Assembly (NCBI RefSeq): GCF_002964045.1
Contig: NZ_POPB01000345.1
Location: 1-40,799 of the forward strand
DNA: 40,799 bases
Direction of reading: 5' to 3'
Source: Streptococcus suis
GTDB lineage: Bacteria; Bacillota; Bacilli; Lactobacillales; Streptococcaceae
Positions 15,963 through 24,696 of this stretch are shown one piece after another. The notes under the pieces are model-generated. The model did no database searches. It was given only the letters and a program-made list of their open reading frames with translations, and was not told the origin of the DNA. Every line of letters starts with the position of its first letter. The first letter of the stretch is position 1. The position numbers and the translations under genes are program-made.

Positions 15963-17135
15963 TTATTCTGAAATTGATACAGTATCAACTGAAGATTGCT
16001 TACCGTCTGTCAAACCTACTACATAAACAGATTTAACCACGTTATGCTCAGCATCGATAGACATAGTACCTGTTACACCTTCGAAATCTTTCAAAGCTGC
16101 AAGGTTGTCTTTGAGTGCTTTAGAATCAGCTGCACCTTCTGCTGCTTTAGCTGCCATGTAAACTGAGTCGTATGCAAGTGCAGAGAACATTGATGGCTCT
16201 TCATTGTATTCTTTCTTATATGCATCGTAAAACGCTTGTGCTTTCTCGCTAGCTGATGTTACGAATGCTGAAAGATAGTATACATTAGATGCTGCTGAAG
16301 CTGTTGCCAATTCAGTAAATTGTGGTGAGTCGAAACCGTCAGAACCAAGAATTGGTTGATTCAAGCCAAGTCCACGAGCTTGTTTCACAATTGTACCTGT
16401 TTCGTTGTAGTAACCAGGCATGATGATGGCATCAAACTCAGCATCTTTCAATTTAGTCAAAGCTGCTTGGAAGTCTTTATCTCCTGAAGCAAATGTGATT
16501 TCAGAAACAATCTCACCAGTGTAAGCTTTCTTGAAAGCTTCTGCTACACCCTTACCATAGTCAGAAGAGTTGTCATAGTAAAGAACAACTTTCTTAGCTG
16601 ACATGTTTTCTGTCGCATACTTAGCCATAATTTGACCTTGGTATCCATCAGTAAATGTTGCACGGAAGAAATAATCTTGAACTTCACCTTTGTCATTTAC
16701 TACAAGGTTTGTTTGCGTACCTGAAGGTGAGATCATTGGAATACCAGCTGAAGTTAATGCAGGGATAGATGCTGCTGAAGCACCAGATGTTGCAGGTCCA
16801 ATGACAAGGTTTACACCTTCACTTGCCAAGCTAGTAGCAACAGAAGCTGCTTCTGCTGTTTCAGACTTGTTGTCTTTTGTAACAACTTCAATTTGCTTCC
16901 CATCAATACCACCTGCTGCATTGATTTCTTTCACAGCCAAGTTAGCACCTTTTTCTTCAGTTTGTCCGTATGAAGATACAGCACCTGACAACTCTAAGTT
17001 GTAACCAATTTTAAATGTATCACCAACACTTGAACCAGTTGCTGAAGAATTAGTTGTTGAAACAGTACCACATGCTGCAAGTAATGCTGCAGATGCAAAT
17101 GTAGCAAGAGCTACTGCAAATTTTCTTGTTTTCAT
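15963..17135 (-). CDS. livK: branched-chain amino acid ABC transporter substrate-binding lipoprotein
   Basis: This 390-residue extracellular lipoprotein captures Leu/Ile/Val for LivHMGF. The signal peptide ends in the lipobox LAAC with the lipidated cysteine at residue 22, followed by a Ser/Thr-rich linker. The mature part is a periplasmic-binding type I fold with typical segments DTFKIGYNLELSGAVSSYG, GVNLVIGPATSGASAASIP and ILGSDGFDSPQF. It is the first gene of the operon and is preceded by an optimal SD (AAGGAG) and a strong CodY-box promoter. Confidence 0.94.
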   Translation of the reverse strand: MKTRKFAVALATFASAALLAACGTVSTTNSSATGSSVGDTFKIGYNLELSGAVSSYGQTEEKGANLAVKEINAAGGIDGKQIEVVTKDNKSETAEAASVATSLASEGVNLVIGPATSGASAASIPALTSAGIPMISPSGTQTNLVVNDKGEVQDYFFRATFTDGYQGQIMAKYATENMSAKKVVLYYDNSSDYGKGVAEAFKKAYTGEIVSEITFASGDKDFQAALTKLKDAEFDAIIMPGYYNETGTIVKQARGLGLNQPILGSDGFDSPQFTELATASAASNVYYLSAFVTSASEKAQAFYDAYKKEYNEEPSMFSALAYDSVYMAAKAAEGAADSKALKDNLAALKDFEGVTGTMSIDAEHNVVKSVYVVGLTDGKQSSVDTVSISE

Positions 17136-17175
17136 GAAAACTCCTTAAATCTTTCTTAAATTTTGCGATGTATCT

Positions 17176-17204
17176 AATATACTGAATTATCAGAAAATTG
17201 TCAA
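17176..17204 (-). promoter_or_regulatory. livK promoter with CodY-like box in the spacer
   Basis: On the minus strand a perfect -35 TTGACA (17204-17199) and a -10 TATATT (17181-17176) are spaced by 17 nt. AATTTTCTGATAATT (minus strand, 17199-17185) matches the CodY consensus at 14 of 15 positions and occupies the spacer. CodY binds DNA when branched-chain amino acids and GTP are plentiful, which fits an importer of those amino acids. Confidence 0.75.
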
Positions 17205-17229
17205 CAAAAAAAGAAAAAATTTTTAAAAA

Positions 17230-17258
17230 AGCAAAAACAGGCCAGTTAGCCTGTTCAA
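17230..17258 (-). terminator. ylbG terminator
   Basis: AACAGGC (17236-17242) pairs with GCCTGTT (17249-17255), followed on the minus strand by TTTGCTTTTTT. Confidence 0.7.
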
Positions 17259-17262
17259 ATCT

Positions 17263-17529
17263 TTACAGTGTTGTCTCTTCTTCTCGCCACAAATTACCTA
17301 CAAAATTTCGGTCAATTTCTTTTATGTAAGAAGGAACTACTTTTTTGACAAACTTTTCCTTCTTTAGTTTAGAGATAATTTCTTCCTGTTGGTCTTGATT
17401 GATATATACAGATACATATCGCAATCGTTTGGAATGGTAAATCATATCACCATATTGACTGAGTTTCCGTGCATCCCGGTTATAGTGTAAATAGATGGTT
17501 AAACATGTGCGTAATTGTTTCTCAAACAT
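17263..17529 (-). CDS. YlbG-family protein (DUF2129)
   Basis: This protein of about 88 residues matches the small DUF2129/YlbG family: TCLTIYLHYNRDARKLSQYG, then HSKRLRYVSVYINQDQQEE and FVKKVVPSYIKEIDRNF. The function is unknown; it is conserved in Firmicutes. I chose the ATG at 17529, with GAGG at 5 nt, over an upstream in-frame ATG at 17547 that lacks an SD. It has its own extended -10 promoter and terminator. Confidence 0.85.
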   Translation of the reverse strand: MFEKQLRTCLTIYLHYNRDARKLSQYGDMIYHSKRLRYVSVYINQDQQEEIISKLKKEKFVKKVVPSYIKEIDRNFVGNLWREEETTL

Positions 17530-17566
17530 GATTTCCTCAAATTTCATTAATAAGTATTCTAGTACA

Positions 17567-17575
17567 AGTATACCA
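17567..17575 (-). promoter_or_regulatory. extended -10 promoter of the ylbG-like gene
   Basis: TGGTATACT on the minus strand lies 37 nt before the chosen start, immediately after the terminator of the upstream gene. Confidence 0.45.
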
Positions 17576-17598
17576 AAAAAGCATGACAGTTGTCATGC
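17574..17598 (-). terminator. terminator of the polyG-promoter gene
   Basis: GCATGACA (17581-17588) pairs perfectly with TGTCATGC (17591-17598), and on the minus strand six T residues follow. Confidence 0.8.
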
Positions 17599-17606
17599 CT
17601 CTAAAG

Positions 17607-18092
17607 TTATTTTTTATTCAACGCTTCAATTAGTCGATCAGTATTTGCTGTATTATTTGTATTATTGTAGCGACGTTGAATCAAACTTTCAATCGTTCCT
17701 TTACAAGACAGTAAGTTCTCTTTTTCAAATACAACAGCATTAACTGTATATGAACCACCTGATGTGAAATTAAGAGTAAGATAGGTTTGGAACGAACTAA
17801 GTACTGTCAATACACCATAGGCAGCTAGTACCAATCCTCCCACAAAAGAGTTCCCTATCATATTAAAGCCCAAAATCGTAAAAATTACTCCCCAAATAAA
17901 TGATTTGAAATCGAGTCTAAATGAATCGTCAACAGTTGCAATTTGTTCAACTGGGATTGTTCTATTTTTAGTTCCTAAAGGAATAACTTTCAAAATTGTA
18001 TTTGGATTAGAAACCTTTACAAAGTCACCCTCCAGCATAACAGTAGCTTTCAAATAGAAAGTTAGATATGATACAATAAATGATTGTTTCAT
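17607..18092 (-). CDS. unknown two-TM protein under a homopolymer-spaced promoter
   Basis: I do not recognise this 161-residue protein. It has an N-terminal beta-rich part (VMLEGDFVKVSNPNTILKVI, then IPVEQIATVDDSFRLDFKS), two central hydrophobic segments (FIWGVIFTILGFNMIG and FVGGLVLAAYGVLTVLSSF), and a polar tail with an asparagine-rich stretch. The layout resembles small membrane proteins with a PH-like domain split by a helical hairpin, but that is a guess. The start at 18092 has AAGGAG at 7 nt. It is monocistronic with its own terminator. Its promoter has a run of 12 G between -35 and -10, so expression may be phase variable. Confidence 0.7.
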   Translation of the reverse strand: MKQSFIVSYLTFYLKATVMLEGDFVKVSNPNTILKVIPLGTKNRTIPVEQIATVDDSFRLDFKSFIWGVIFTILGFNMIGNSFVGGLVLAAYGVLTVLSSFQTYLTLNFTSGGSYTVNAVVFEKENLLSCKGTIESLIQRRYNNTNNTANTDRLIEALNKK

Positions 18093-18122
18093 AGTAAATC
18101 TCCTTAATATTTTTACTCCTTC

Positions 18123-18155
18123 ATTATACCCCCCCCCCCCGAACATTTTTGTCAA
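18123..18155 (-). promoter_or_regulatory. promoter with a 12-G homopolymer in the spacer
   Basis: On the minus strand a consensus -35 TTGACA (18155-18150) and a consensus -10 TATAAT (18128-18123) are separated by 21 nt: AAAATGTTC plus twelve G (18140-18129). The optimal spacing is about 17, which would need eight G. Changes in tract length by slippage would therefore tune or switch the promoter. The start codon lies 31 nt downstream of the -10. Confidence 0.75.
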
Positions 18156-18178
18156 GGTTTTTTTGATAAATTTCTAAA

Positions 18179-18212
18179 AAAATATTGCAACAAGTACATG
18201 TTGCAATATTTT
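18179..18212 (-). terminator. clpP terminator
   Basis: AAAATATTGCAACA (18179-18192) and TGTTGCAATATTTT (18199-18212) form a perfect 14-bp stem with a 6-nt loop, just after the clpP stop on the minus strand. Confidence 0.75.
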
Positions 18213-18215
18213 AAA

Positions 18216-18806
18216 CTATTTCACTTTCGTATTGTCCATAATTTGGTCAATAAATCCGTATGCTAATGTTTCTTCAGCTGTCATCCAGTAATCGCGTTCG
18301 GCATCCTTGTGGATTTGTTTCACTGTTTTACCTGAATTGTCAGCCAAGATTTTTTCCAATTTGTTACGGGTTTTGAGCAAGTGTTCTGCTGCAATGGCCA
18401 TATCCGTTTGCTGAGTACCGCCACCAGTTCCGCCCATTGGCTGGTGAATCATGTATTCTGCATTTGGCAACATGAAACGTTTGCCTTTCGCACCACTTGA
18501 TGCAATGATGGTTCCCATGCTGGCTGCTGTTCCCATAACGATGGTTTGAACATCAGCTTTAATGAAATTCATCGTGTCTACAATGGCAAGACCTGCTGAC
18601 ACAGAACCTCCTGGTGTATTGACATAAAGATAAATATCCTTAGTCGGATCTTGGGCATCAAGGAAAAGCAATTGGGCAATGATTGAGTTTGCCATGTTAT
18701 CCTCAACTGGTCCTGTCAACATGATAATACGGTCTTTCAAAAGGCGTGAGTAAATATCATAAGAACGCTCACCACGGCTAGTTTGTTCAATAACTACTGG
18801 AATCAT
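18216..18806 (-). CDS. clpP: ATP-dependent Clp protease proteolytic subunit
   Basis: This 196-residue serine peptidase forms the two-ring chamber that degrades proteins fed by Clp ATPases. The catalytic serine is S96 in GTAASMGT and the histidine is H121 in [10 protein letters not shown]; the aspartate follows in the C-terminal third (about 172). The oligomerisation/turn motif [15 protein letters not shown] is present. Length is normal. It is monocistronic. Its promoter overlaps a CtsR operator, implying heat-stress derepression. Confidence 0.97.
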   Translation of the reverse strand: MIPVVIEQTSRGERSYDIYSRLLKDRIIMLTGPVEDNMANSIIAQLLFLDAQDPTKDIYLYVNTPGGSVSAGLAIVDTMNFIKADVQTIVMGTAASMGTIIASSGAKGKRFMLPNAEYMIHQPMGGTGGGTQQTDMAIAAEHLLKTRNKLEKILADNSGKTVKQIHKDAERDYWMTAEETLAYGFIDQIMDNTKVK

Positions 18807-18843
18807 ACGAATCCTCCTTCATTTCAATAACAAGTATGAACCC

Positions 18844-18873
18844 ATTATATAGAATTAGTCAAAATTGGTCAAA
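18844..18873 (-). promoter_or_regulatory. clpP promoter and CtsR operator
   Basis: On the minus strand -35 TTGACC (18872-18867) and -10 TATAAT (18849-18844) are separated by 17 nt. The plus strand reads AGTCAAAATTGGTCAAA at 18857-18873, the tandem heptad operator of the stress repressor CtsR, overlapping the -35. Confidence 0.8.
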
Positions 18874-18903
18874 TAAAAAACACGATTTTCACATGTGAAA
18901 AAA

Positions 18904-18921
18904 GAAACCAGCAAACTGATT
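18904..18921 (-). terminator. possible upp terminator
   Basis: A short stem AACCAG/CTGATT (18906-18911 and 18916-18921, one G-U pair) is followed on the minus strand by TCTTTTTTC. The stem is weak, but it lies right after the upp stop. Confidence 0.45.
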
Positions 18922-18933
18922 CCTTTCTATCAA

Positions 18934-19563
18934 TTATTTTGTACCGAACAAGCGGTCACCAGCATCACCAAGACCTGGTACAATATAGCCTTTTTCATTG
19001 AGTTTTTCATCCAAAGCTGCTGTGTAGATATCAATATCTGGATGAGCTTCTTGAAGAGCTTTCACACCTTCTGGAGCTGAAACAAGAGCTACGAATTTAA
19101 TGTTAGAAGCTCCGCGTTTTTTCAATGAATCCACTGCAAGGATAGCTGAACCACCAGTCGCCAACATTGGATCAACTACCAAAATATGGCGTTGGTCAAT
19201 ATCTTCAGGTAATTTTACGAGGTACTCGACTGGTTGAAGTGTCTCTTCATCACGGTACATACCAATATGACCAACCTTTGCAGCCGGCACAAGGCTAAGC
19301 AAACCGTCAACCATACCTACTCCTGCACGAAGAATTGGTACAATGGCCAATTTTTTACCGGCAATTTGTTTTTGAACTGTTTTCGTAATTGGTGTTTCAA
19401 TCTCCACATCTTCCAGTGGCAAGTCACGCAAAACTTCGTAACCCATTAGCATTGCGATTTCATTTACCAACTCACGAAAATCCTTAGTAGAAGTCGATGT
19501 GCGACGAAGGATTGACAACTTATGCTGAATGAGTGGGTGTGAAATGACTTGGAATTTACCCAT
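18934..19563 (-). CDS. upp: uracil phosphoribosyltransferase
   Basis: This salvage enzyme makes UMP from uracil and PRPP. The 209-residue protein begins [19 protein letters not shown] and has the PRPP loop [12 protein letters not shown], the flexible [12 protein letters not shown] segment and the uracil-binding [16 protein letters not shown] at the C-terminus. The ATG at 19563 gives the standard family length; an in-frame upstream ATG at 19596 would add 11 residues. GAGAGG lies 10 nt upstream. It is 77 nt downstream of dexB on the same strand, without a clear terminator between them. Confidence 0.96.
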   Translation of the reverse strand: MGKFQVISHPLIQHKLSILRRTSTSTKDFRELVNEIAMLMGYEVLRDLPLEDVEIETPITKTVQKQIAGKKLAIVPILRAGVGMVDGLLSLVPAAKVGHIGMYRDEETLQPVEYLVKLPEDIDQRHILVVDPMLATGGSAILAVDSLKKRGASNIKFVALVSAPEGVKALQEAHPDIDIYTAALDEKLNEKGYIVPGLGDAGDRLFGTK

Positions 19564-19640
19564 GATGATAAAACCTCTCTTTTTTGTTTTTTCCATTTTA
19601 CCAAAAATTCATGAAAAAAGCATGGGAAAAGAAAAGGAAT

Positions 19641-21257
19641 TTATTTTTTGAGAACGATTGCCTCATATGGTCTTAATATTTGTCTATCCAAAAATGCAGC
19701 TTCATCGTAGTTATGCATAAACAAGGAATACTCTTCGCTTGATACGTCAAATGCTTGCTCTTCACTTGTGAAATTGACTAAAATAATGAAATCATCCTGT
19801 TCATCATATTTACGATAAGCCATTACCAATTCGTTCCCTGTCTCAATCACTTCATATTTTCCTTCAGACATACAAGGATACTCTTTCCGAAGAGCGATTA
19901 ATTTTTGATAGGTGTAGAAAAGTGATTGTTTGTCTGCAAGTGCTTTTTCAACGTTGATGTCTTTGGCAGTATCTCCCAAAGCCAGCCAGGCTTGACCTGT
20001 ACTGAAGCCCGCTCCTTCTGCTCCTGTCCATTGCATTGGACGGCGAGCATTATCACGGCCTTTGGCATTTATAGCAGTAATCAATTCCTCCTTGGTGAAG
20101 CCATTTTCAATCCGTTCTGCATACATGCGGCGTGTTTCAATATCATCCGCTTGGCTAATATCCGTAATCGGTGTATTAATCATACCGATTTCCTCACCTT
20201 GGTATATATAAGGTGTCCCTGACATAAAATGAAGATAAAAAGCCAACATTTTTCCGCTTAGTTCACGAAATGCAGGTCGATCATCACCGAAGCGAGAAAT
20301 GGCACGAGGTAAATCGTGATTATTCCAGAAAAGCGAGTTCCAGCCTTTACCAACCAGTTCAGTCTGCCATTTGGATAGAACCTTATGCAAACGTGCTGGA
20401 TCAAGTGGTGCCAAATCCCACTTTTCTTTCCCTTCCTGCTGATCAAGTCCTACATGTTCAAATTGGAAAATCATCGAAAATTCTTTTCGATCAGGATGCG
20501 AATATAACTGAGCATTTTCTGGATTGGCACTCCAGGTTTCCCCAACAGTCACTAAGTCGTAAGCACCAAAGGTTTTCTCATTTAATTCCTGAATAAGAGG
20601 ATGGAGAGTTGGTCCATCGGCTGTAATTAATTTTTCCGGTTCTTTTCCAATCAAATCAATTACATCTAGCCTGAAACCACCGACACCTTTTTCAATCCAA
20701 AAATTGATCATATCCCAGATTTCTTGTTTCAGAGCAGGATTTTTCCAGTTCAGATCTGGTTGCTTAACAGAGAATTGGTGGAGATAGTATTTGTTCAGAT
20801 GTGGAACGTATTCCCAAGCAGAGCCTGAGAAGGTCGAGCGTAATCCATTCGGCTCGTCAGCCCAAACATAATAGTCATAATAGGGATTATCTGGTCCTTT
20901 GAGGGCTTCTTGAAACCAAAAATGTTCATCTGAGGTATGATTGAGCACCAAATCCATGATTATTTTGATATTGCGTTTATGGCCTTCTGCAATCAGCTCT
21001 TCCATATCTTCCATGGTCCCAAATTCTGGAGCAATTCCTTGGTAATCACTGATGTCGTAACCATTGTCATCCATGGGGGACTGATAAACAGGACTAAGCC
21101 AAATAGCATCAATTCCAAGCTCGTGAAGATAATCTAATCTGCTGATAATCCCTCGAATATCTCCAATTCCATCTCCATTTGAATCTTGAAAACTACGAGG
21201 GTAAATTTGGTAAATGACGGACTTCTTCCACCAGTCTGTTTTTTGTATTTCTGGCAT
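19641..21257 (-). CDS. dexB: glucan 1,6-alpha-glucosidase (GH13)
   Basis: This 538-residue intracellular GH13 enzyme hydrolyses alpha-1,6-linked glucosides such as isomaltose-type oligosaccharides. It opens with the oligo-1,6-glucosidase signature WWKKSVIYQIYPRSFQDSNG. It contains the catalytic nucleophile in GFRLDVIDLI, the acid/base Glu in TVGETW and the third carboxylate in FWNNHDLPR. The start at 21257 has AAGGAT upstream; an in-frame start 12 codons earlier has no SD. It closes the msm operon, behind a hairpin that separates it from gtfA. The exact linkage preference (DexB versus a related alpha-glucosidase) is inferred from operon position. Confidence 0.9.
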   Translation of the reverse strand: MPEIQKTDWWKKSVIYQIYPRSFQDSNGDGIGDIRGIISRLDYLHELGIDAIWLSPVYQSPMDDNGYDISDYQGIAPEFGTMEDMEELIAEGHKRNIKIIMDLVLNHTSDEHFWFQEALKGPDNPYYDYYVWADEPNGLRSTFSGSAWEYVPHLNKYYLHQFSVKQPDLNWKNPALKQEIWDMINFWIEKGVGGFRLDVIDLIGKEPEKLITADGPTLHPLIQELNEKTFGAYDLVTVGETWSANPENAQLYSHPDRKEFSMIFQFEHVGLDQQEGKEKWDLAPLDPARLHKVLSKWQTELVGKGWNSLFWNNHDLPRAISRFGDDRPAFRELSGKMLAFYLHFMSGTPYIYQGEEIGMINTPITDISQADDIETRRMYAERIENGFTKEELITAINAKGRDNARRPMQWTGAEGAGFSTGQAWLALGDTAKDINVEKALADKQSLFYTYQKLIALRKEYPCMSEGKYEVIETGNELVMAYRKYDEQDDFIILVNFTSEEQAFDVSSEEYSLFMHNYDEAAFLDRQILRPYEAIVLKK

Positions 21258-21293
21258 TTGATTGATCCTTTCTGTACAATCTAATTTAGGCAA

Positions 21294-21320
21294 GAAAAAG
21301 GGGAAGCCCCCCTCTTTCTA
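21294..21320 (-). terminator. hairpin between gtfA and dexB
   Basis: The minus strand reads AAAGAGGGGGGCTTCCCC followed by TTTTTCTTG. It is a terminator-like stem in the position where msmK lies in S. mutans, and it may lower dexB expression. Confidence 0.5.
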
Positions 21321-21330
21321 TATAATCATA

Positions 21331-22779
21331 TTACAACTCAATTGTAGTCATTTTGCCCTCTTCTATTTCAACAATTTCGAAGGATTTTTCTTTTAGGTTA
21401 GCTGTTAGGCGAGCAGACACCCCTGCATCTTGATTATCCCAGAAAATTTCCATACTTGTTTCATCCAGCATCTTAACGGAGAACTCTCCGTCGAAAGCTG
21501 GACTTGTATTGCGGAATTTAAGGAGTTTGAATAAGGATTGTACCACAGGTCGTTGTACTTCCTGCTCAATTTCTTCTAAATCATAGTAATGGCGATTGAT
21601 ATTGCGTCCTTCTTTACTTGATTCTAAAAGTTCAATATCATTTTCACCTGCAAGTAAACCAACATAGTAAATTTGTGGAATACCTGGTGCAAAACATTGG
21701 AGAACACGCGCTAATAGGTAAGCTTGATCGTTATTGCCAAGGGCAGAATAATAAGTACAGTTAATCTGATAAATATCCAAATTATTGTAAGCTTCAGTGC
21801 TATAAATTTTCTTGACATTTGCACCTTGTGCATACAAGGCTTCACGCGTTTCCTCTGTCTCCTCATCCGTCAGCAAATCCTTAACGTCTACAACACCGAT
21901 TCCATCATGTGTATCTAGGGTTGTAAATTGCTTGCGAGGGCAAATCTCCATCCAGTGAACCAGGCGATTGACATGACCAGAATACAAAGCGTGGAGAACC
22001 AGCATTGGCAAGGCAAAGTCATAAACATAATAATCTTGTTCAGCAATTTTTTGCTGAATTGTATAATGTTCATGGATTTCAGGCAAGATTTCCACATCTT
22101 TTGGTGCCAATAACTGACGTGGAAAATGGAGCATTTCCCAAATATCAGGCTCCACAAAGAAACAGTTGGTTCCGATTTTTTTATTGGCATAAGCAAAGGC
22201 GTCCAAACGAATAATCGAAGCACCATGCTCTGCCAACTGTTCCAAATTTTCTTGGATGAAACGACGGGTTGTCTCCGTTGTCACATCCAAGTCAATCTGT
22301 TGCTCATCAAAGGTACACCAAACCTTCTCTTCACTACCATCAGCAAATGTTGCAATTCGATATGGAGCGCGAGGTTTACGCTTATAGATCAAATCAACAT
22401 CTTCTTGCGTTGGCTCACCATTTGGCCAAAAGTTTTTATAGCGAATAAACAAATCCGCATAAGCTGATTCATCTTTCTTTTCAAGAAAATCAAGGAAATA
22501 CGGTGACTTGGCTGAAATATGATTGATCATAAAATCGAACATCAGATAGTAGTCCTTACTCAATACTTCAATATCTGACCAATCTCCAAATGCAGGGTCC
22601 ACCTTTGTATAATCCATTGGCGCAAACCCACGGTCACCTGATGATGGGAAAAACGGCAGTATATGGATACCTCCCACAACATCCTTTAATGGTCCCTCAA
22701 GAACTTTTTTCAAATCCTTGAGATTCTTGCCTAAACTATCAGAATAGGTAATCAACATAGCTTGGTTTTTAATTTTCAT
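21331..22779 (-). CDS. gtfA: sucrose phosphorylase (GH13_18)
   Basis: This 482-residue enzyme splits sucrose with phosphate into glucose-1-phosphate and fructose, saving ATP. Family landmarks are [20 protein letters not shown], the nucleophile in [13 protein letters not shown], the acid/base Glu in [10 protein letters not shown] and the Asp in DTHDGIG. Length fits GtfA (about 480). The SD AAAGGAG is 7 nt upstream. It lies downstream of msmG behind a hairpin at 22820-22846, in the same relative place as in S. mutans. Confidence 0.95.
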   Translation of the reverse strand: MKIKNQAMLITYSDSLGKNLKDLKKVLEGPLKDVVGGIHILPFFPSSGDRGFAPMDYTKVDPAFGDWSDIEVLSKDYYLMFDFMINHISAKSPYFLDFLEKKDESAYADLFIRYKNFWPNGEPTQEDVDLIYKRKPRAPYRIATFADGSEEKVWCTFDEQQIDLDVTTETTRRFIQENLEQLAEHGASIIRLDAFAYANKKIGTNCFFVEPDIWEMLHFPRQLLAPKDVEILPEIHEHYTIQQKIAEQDYYVYDFALPMLVLHALYSGHVNRLVHWMEICPRKQFTTLDTHDGIGVVDVKDLLTDEETEETREALYAQGANVKKIYSTEAYNNLDIYQINCTYYSALGNNDQAYLLARVLQCFAPGIPQIYYVGLLAGENDIELLESSKEGRNINRHYYDLEEIEQEVQRPVVQSLFKLLKFRNTSPAFDGEFSVKMLDETSMEIFWDNQDAGVSARLTANLKEKSFEIVEIEEGKMTTIEL

Positions 22780-22819
22780 CGATATTCTCCTTTGTAAGCC
22801 TTTTCTTTTTTATTTTTTA

Positions 22820-22846
22820 GAAAAGGTTGAACAAGTCAACCTTTGT
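22820..22846 (-). terminator. hairpin between msmG and gtfA
   Basis: AAAGGTTGA (22822-22830) pairs with TCAACCTTT (22836-22844) around ACAAG, with TTTTCT after it on the minus strand. It is a partial terminator or mRNA-stabilising element inside the operon. Confidence 0.5.
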
Positions 22847-22848
22847 AA

Positions 22849-23679
22849 TTATTTGACAGAACCACTTGTCATACCTGAAATAATATGTTTCTGGAAGACA
22901 AGGTATACCAATAAGATTGGGATAATCCCCACCACATAGGATGCAAATGATGGACCATAGTCACTAAAATACATACCTTGGTAATTGTATTGGAAAAGAG
23001 GTAAAGTCCACATGCTTTGATCACGGTTCAATACTAGTAAAGGCAAGAGGAAATCGTTCCAGACCCAGAGGGCATTGATAATCAAAACAGTTGCATGCAT
23101 GGGTTTCATGAGAGGGAAAATGATTTTCCAATACATAGTAAATTTATCACAGCCATCAATAGCTGCCGCCTCATCCATTTCTTCAGGAACAATTGTCTTA
23201 ATATAGCCGACATAGAGGAAGAGGGCCTGAGGAACTGCATAGGTCAAATATAGAATAATCAAACCGACAATATTGTTCAAACCAAGGCTTGACATTAATT
23301 TGGTCATTGGGAGCATAATCACTTGGAAAGGTACAAAAATCCCAATAATCAAGAAAAAGTAGATAAAGTTAAACACTGTCTGGCGTTTCATTTGACGGGC
23401 TACGGCGAAGGCTGCCATTGGAATAACAAGTAGAATCAAGCCAACAGCTACAATCGTAATCAAAGCAGAATTGCCAAAATATTGTACAATCCCATCATTA
23501 AACAAGCGTTCGTAGTTATTTAAGGTGAAATTTTCAGGAAGACCAAAGAAGTTGCTCGTGATTTCCTTGGTTGGTTTGAATGAGCTGATAATGGTCACGA
23601 GTAGCGGAATAAACATGAAGAGAATACCGCTGAAAAGCACGAGATAAACCCACCAATTTTTCTGTTTTTGAGTATTCAT
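22849..23679 (-). CDS. msmG: multiple sugar ABC transporter permease MsmG
   Basis: This permease of about 276 residues is of the MalG type: six hydrophobic segments and the EAA loop EEMDEAAAIDGCDKFTMYWK that contacts the ATPase. The C-terminus is short and ends GSVK, as in MalG homologues. The ATG at 23679 has AGGAGG at 6 nt. It starts 10 nt after msmF and pairs with MsmF to form the pore. Confidence 0.94.
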   Translation of the reverse strand: MNTQKQKNWWVYLVLFSGILFMFIPLLVTIISSFKPTKEITSNFFGLPENFTLNNYERLFNDGIVQYFGNSALITIVAVGLILLVIPMAAFAVARQMKRQTVFNFIYFFLIIGIFVPFQVIMLPMTKLMSSLGLNNIVGLIILYLTYAVPQALFLYVGYIKTIVPEEMDEAAAIDGCDKFTMYWKIIFPLMKPMHATVLIINALWVWNDFLLPLLVLNRDQSMWTLPLFQYNYQGMYFSDYGPSFASYVVGIIPILLVYLVFQKHIISGMTSGSVK

Positions 23680-23689
23680 GTCTGTCCTC

Positions 23690-24565
23690 CTAAATTTCAA
23701 ATTTCTTCGAAATTCTCATCTGAATTAATGAGATGACAATAATGAAGATGAAGAGTACTACAGCCAAAGCATTGGCATAAGAGAATTTATTATCTACAAA
23801 GGCATAGTTGTAAACGAGTAAACCCAAAGATTCTGTTTTGCCGTCTGGGCCACCACTTGTCAGTGCAAAGATAAGGTCAAATGCTGTCAAACCTGACTTC
23901 ATTGCCAAGATGAAAACCATACTGATAGATGGTAATAAGAATGGAAGTTCAATATTAAAGAATTGTTGAGAGCGTGTTGCACCATCGATTGCAGCCGCTT
24001 CTTTCACATCTTCTGGAATACTTTGTAACCCAGACAAGAAGATGATGACTGGCATCGCCAATCCCTGCCAGAGAGCCACAAAAAGTACAGCTGGAATAAC
24101 AGTATTTTCTTGTACCAATAAGTTTTCCATCAACCAATCGATATGAAGGATTTCTCCAATTTGTGTGAAACCATAGTTGAACAATTGGACAAAAATCAAG
24201 CCTAAAGTAACGGTTGAAAGAACTGCTGGGAAGAAATACCAGGTTCTAAAGAAACCAACAGCTTTAATCTTACGATTAAGGAGACTAGCCAACCAAATCC
24301 CTATAACAATTTCTCCAATGACCAAACCAATGGTGAAGATAATGGTAAAAGTCATAGACGTATAAAAATCAGGATTCTTCAAGATATCTAGATAGTTTTG
24401 AATGCCAATCAAGCTGAAATCTGATGTCAATCCATTCCAATCCGTCAGACTATAATAGATTCCCGTTAATAAGGGATTGAAGAAAAAGATTAACTGTAGA
24501 CCAATTGGTATGGCAACAAATAGATAGGGCCAATATTTGGCAATAAAACCTTTTTGATTCATCAT
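23690..24565 (-). CDS. msmF: multiple sugar ABC transporter permease MsmF
   Basis: This permease of about 291 residues is of the MalF/UgpA type, with six or so transmembrane helices and the EAA loop PEDVKEAAAIDGATRSQQFF. Two adjacent ATGs (24565, 24562) follow AAGGAG at 4 and 7 nt, so either may be used. The SD is directly preceded by a large 25-bp stem-loop (24587-24651) that separates it from msmE. Confidence 0.94.
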   Translation of the reverse strand: MMNQKGFIAKYWPYLFVAIPIGLQLIFFFNPLLTGIYYSLTDWNGLTSDFSLIGIQNYLDILKNPDFYTSMTFTIIFTIGLVIGEIVIGIWLASLLNRKIKAVGFFRTWYFFPAVLSTVTLGLIFVQLFNYGFTQIGEILHIDWLMENLLVQENTVIPAVLFVALWQGLAMPVIIFLSGLQSIPEDVKEAAAIDGATRSQQFFNIELPFLLPSISMVFILAMKSGLTAFDLIFALTSGGPDGKTESLGLLVYNYAFVDNKFSYANALAVVLFIFIIVISLIQMRISKKFEI

Positions 24566-24586
24566 GATACTCCTTTTTTCTAAAAT

Positions 24587-24651
24587 ATAGTTGCTTAGGG
24601 TCAGTTTGAATGGAGTGGTTAGGGGGATTCAAACCAACCCTAAGCAACTAT
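24587..24651 (-). promoter_or_regulatory. large intercistronic stem-loop msmE/msmF
   Basis: Arms of 25 nt (24587-24611 and 24627-24651) pair at 23 positions around a 15-nt loop, with only one two-base mismatch. A small GGCTA/TAGCC stem lies just upstream toward msmE. Such structures often block 3'-exonuclease decay of the binding-protein mRNA and lower permease expression. Confidence 0.75.
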
Positions 24652-24696
24652 AAAGAAGAGCTAGGCTAATCTAGCCCTCCTTATAGTTTTCTTGAA

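Noticed and set aside
18093-18155. N-terminal extension of the unknown protein through the poly-G tract
   Set aside because: It would start at the TTG of the -35 hexamer and translate the promoter. The ATG at 18092 has a strong SD, so the G tract is in the promoter and not in the coding region.
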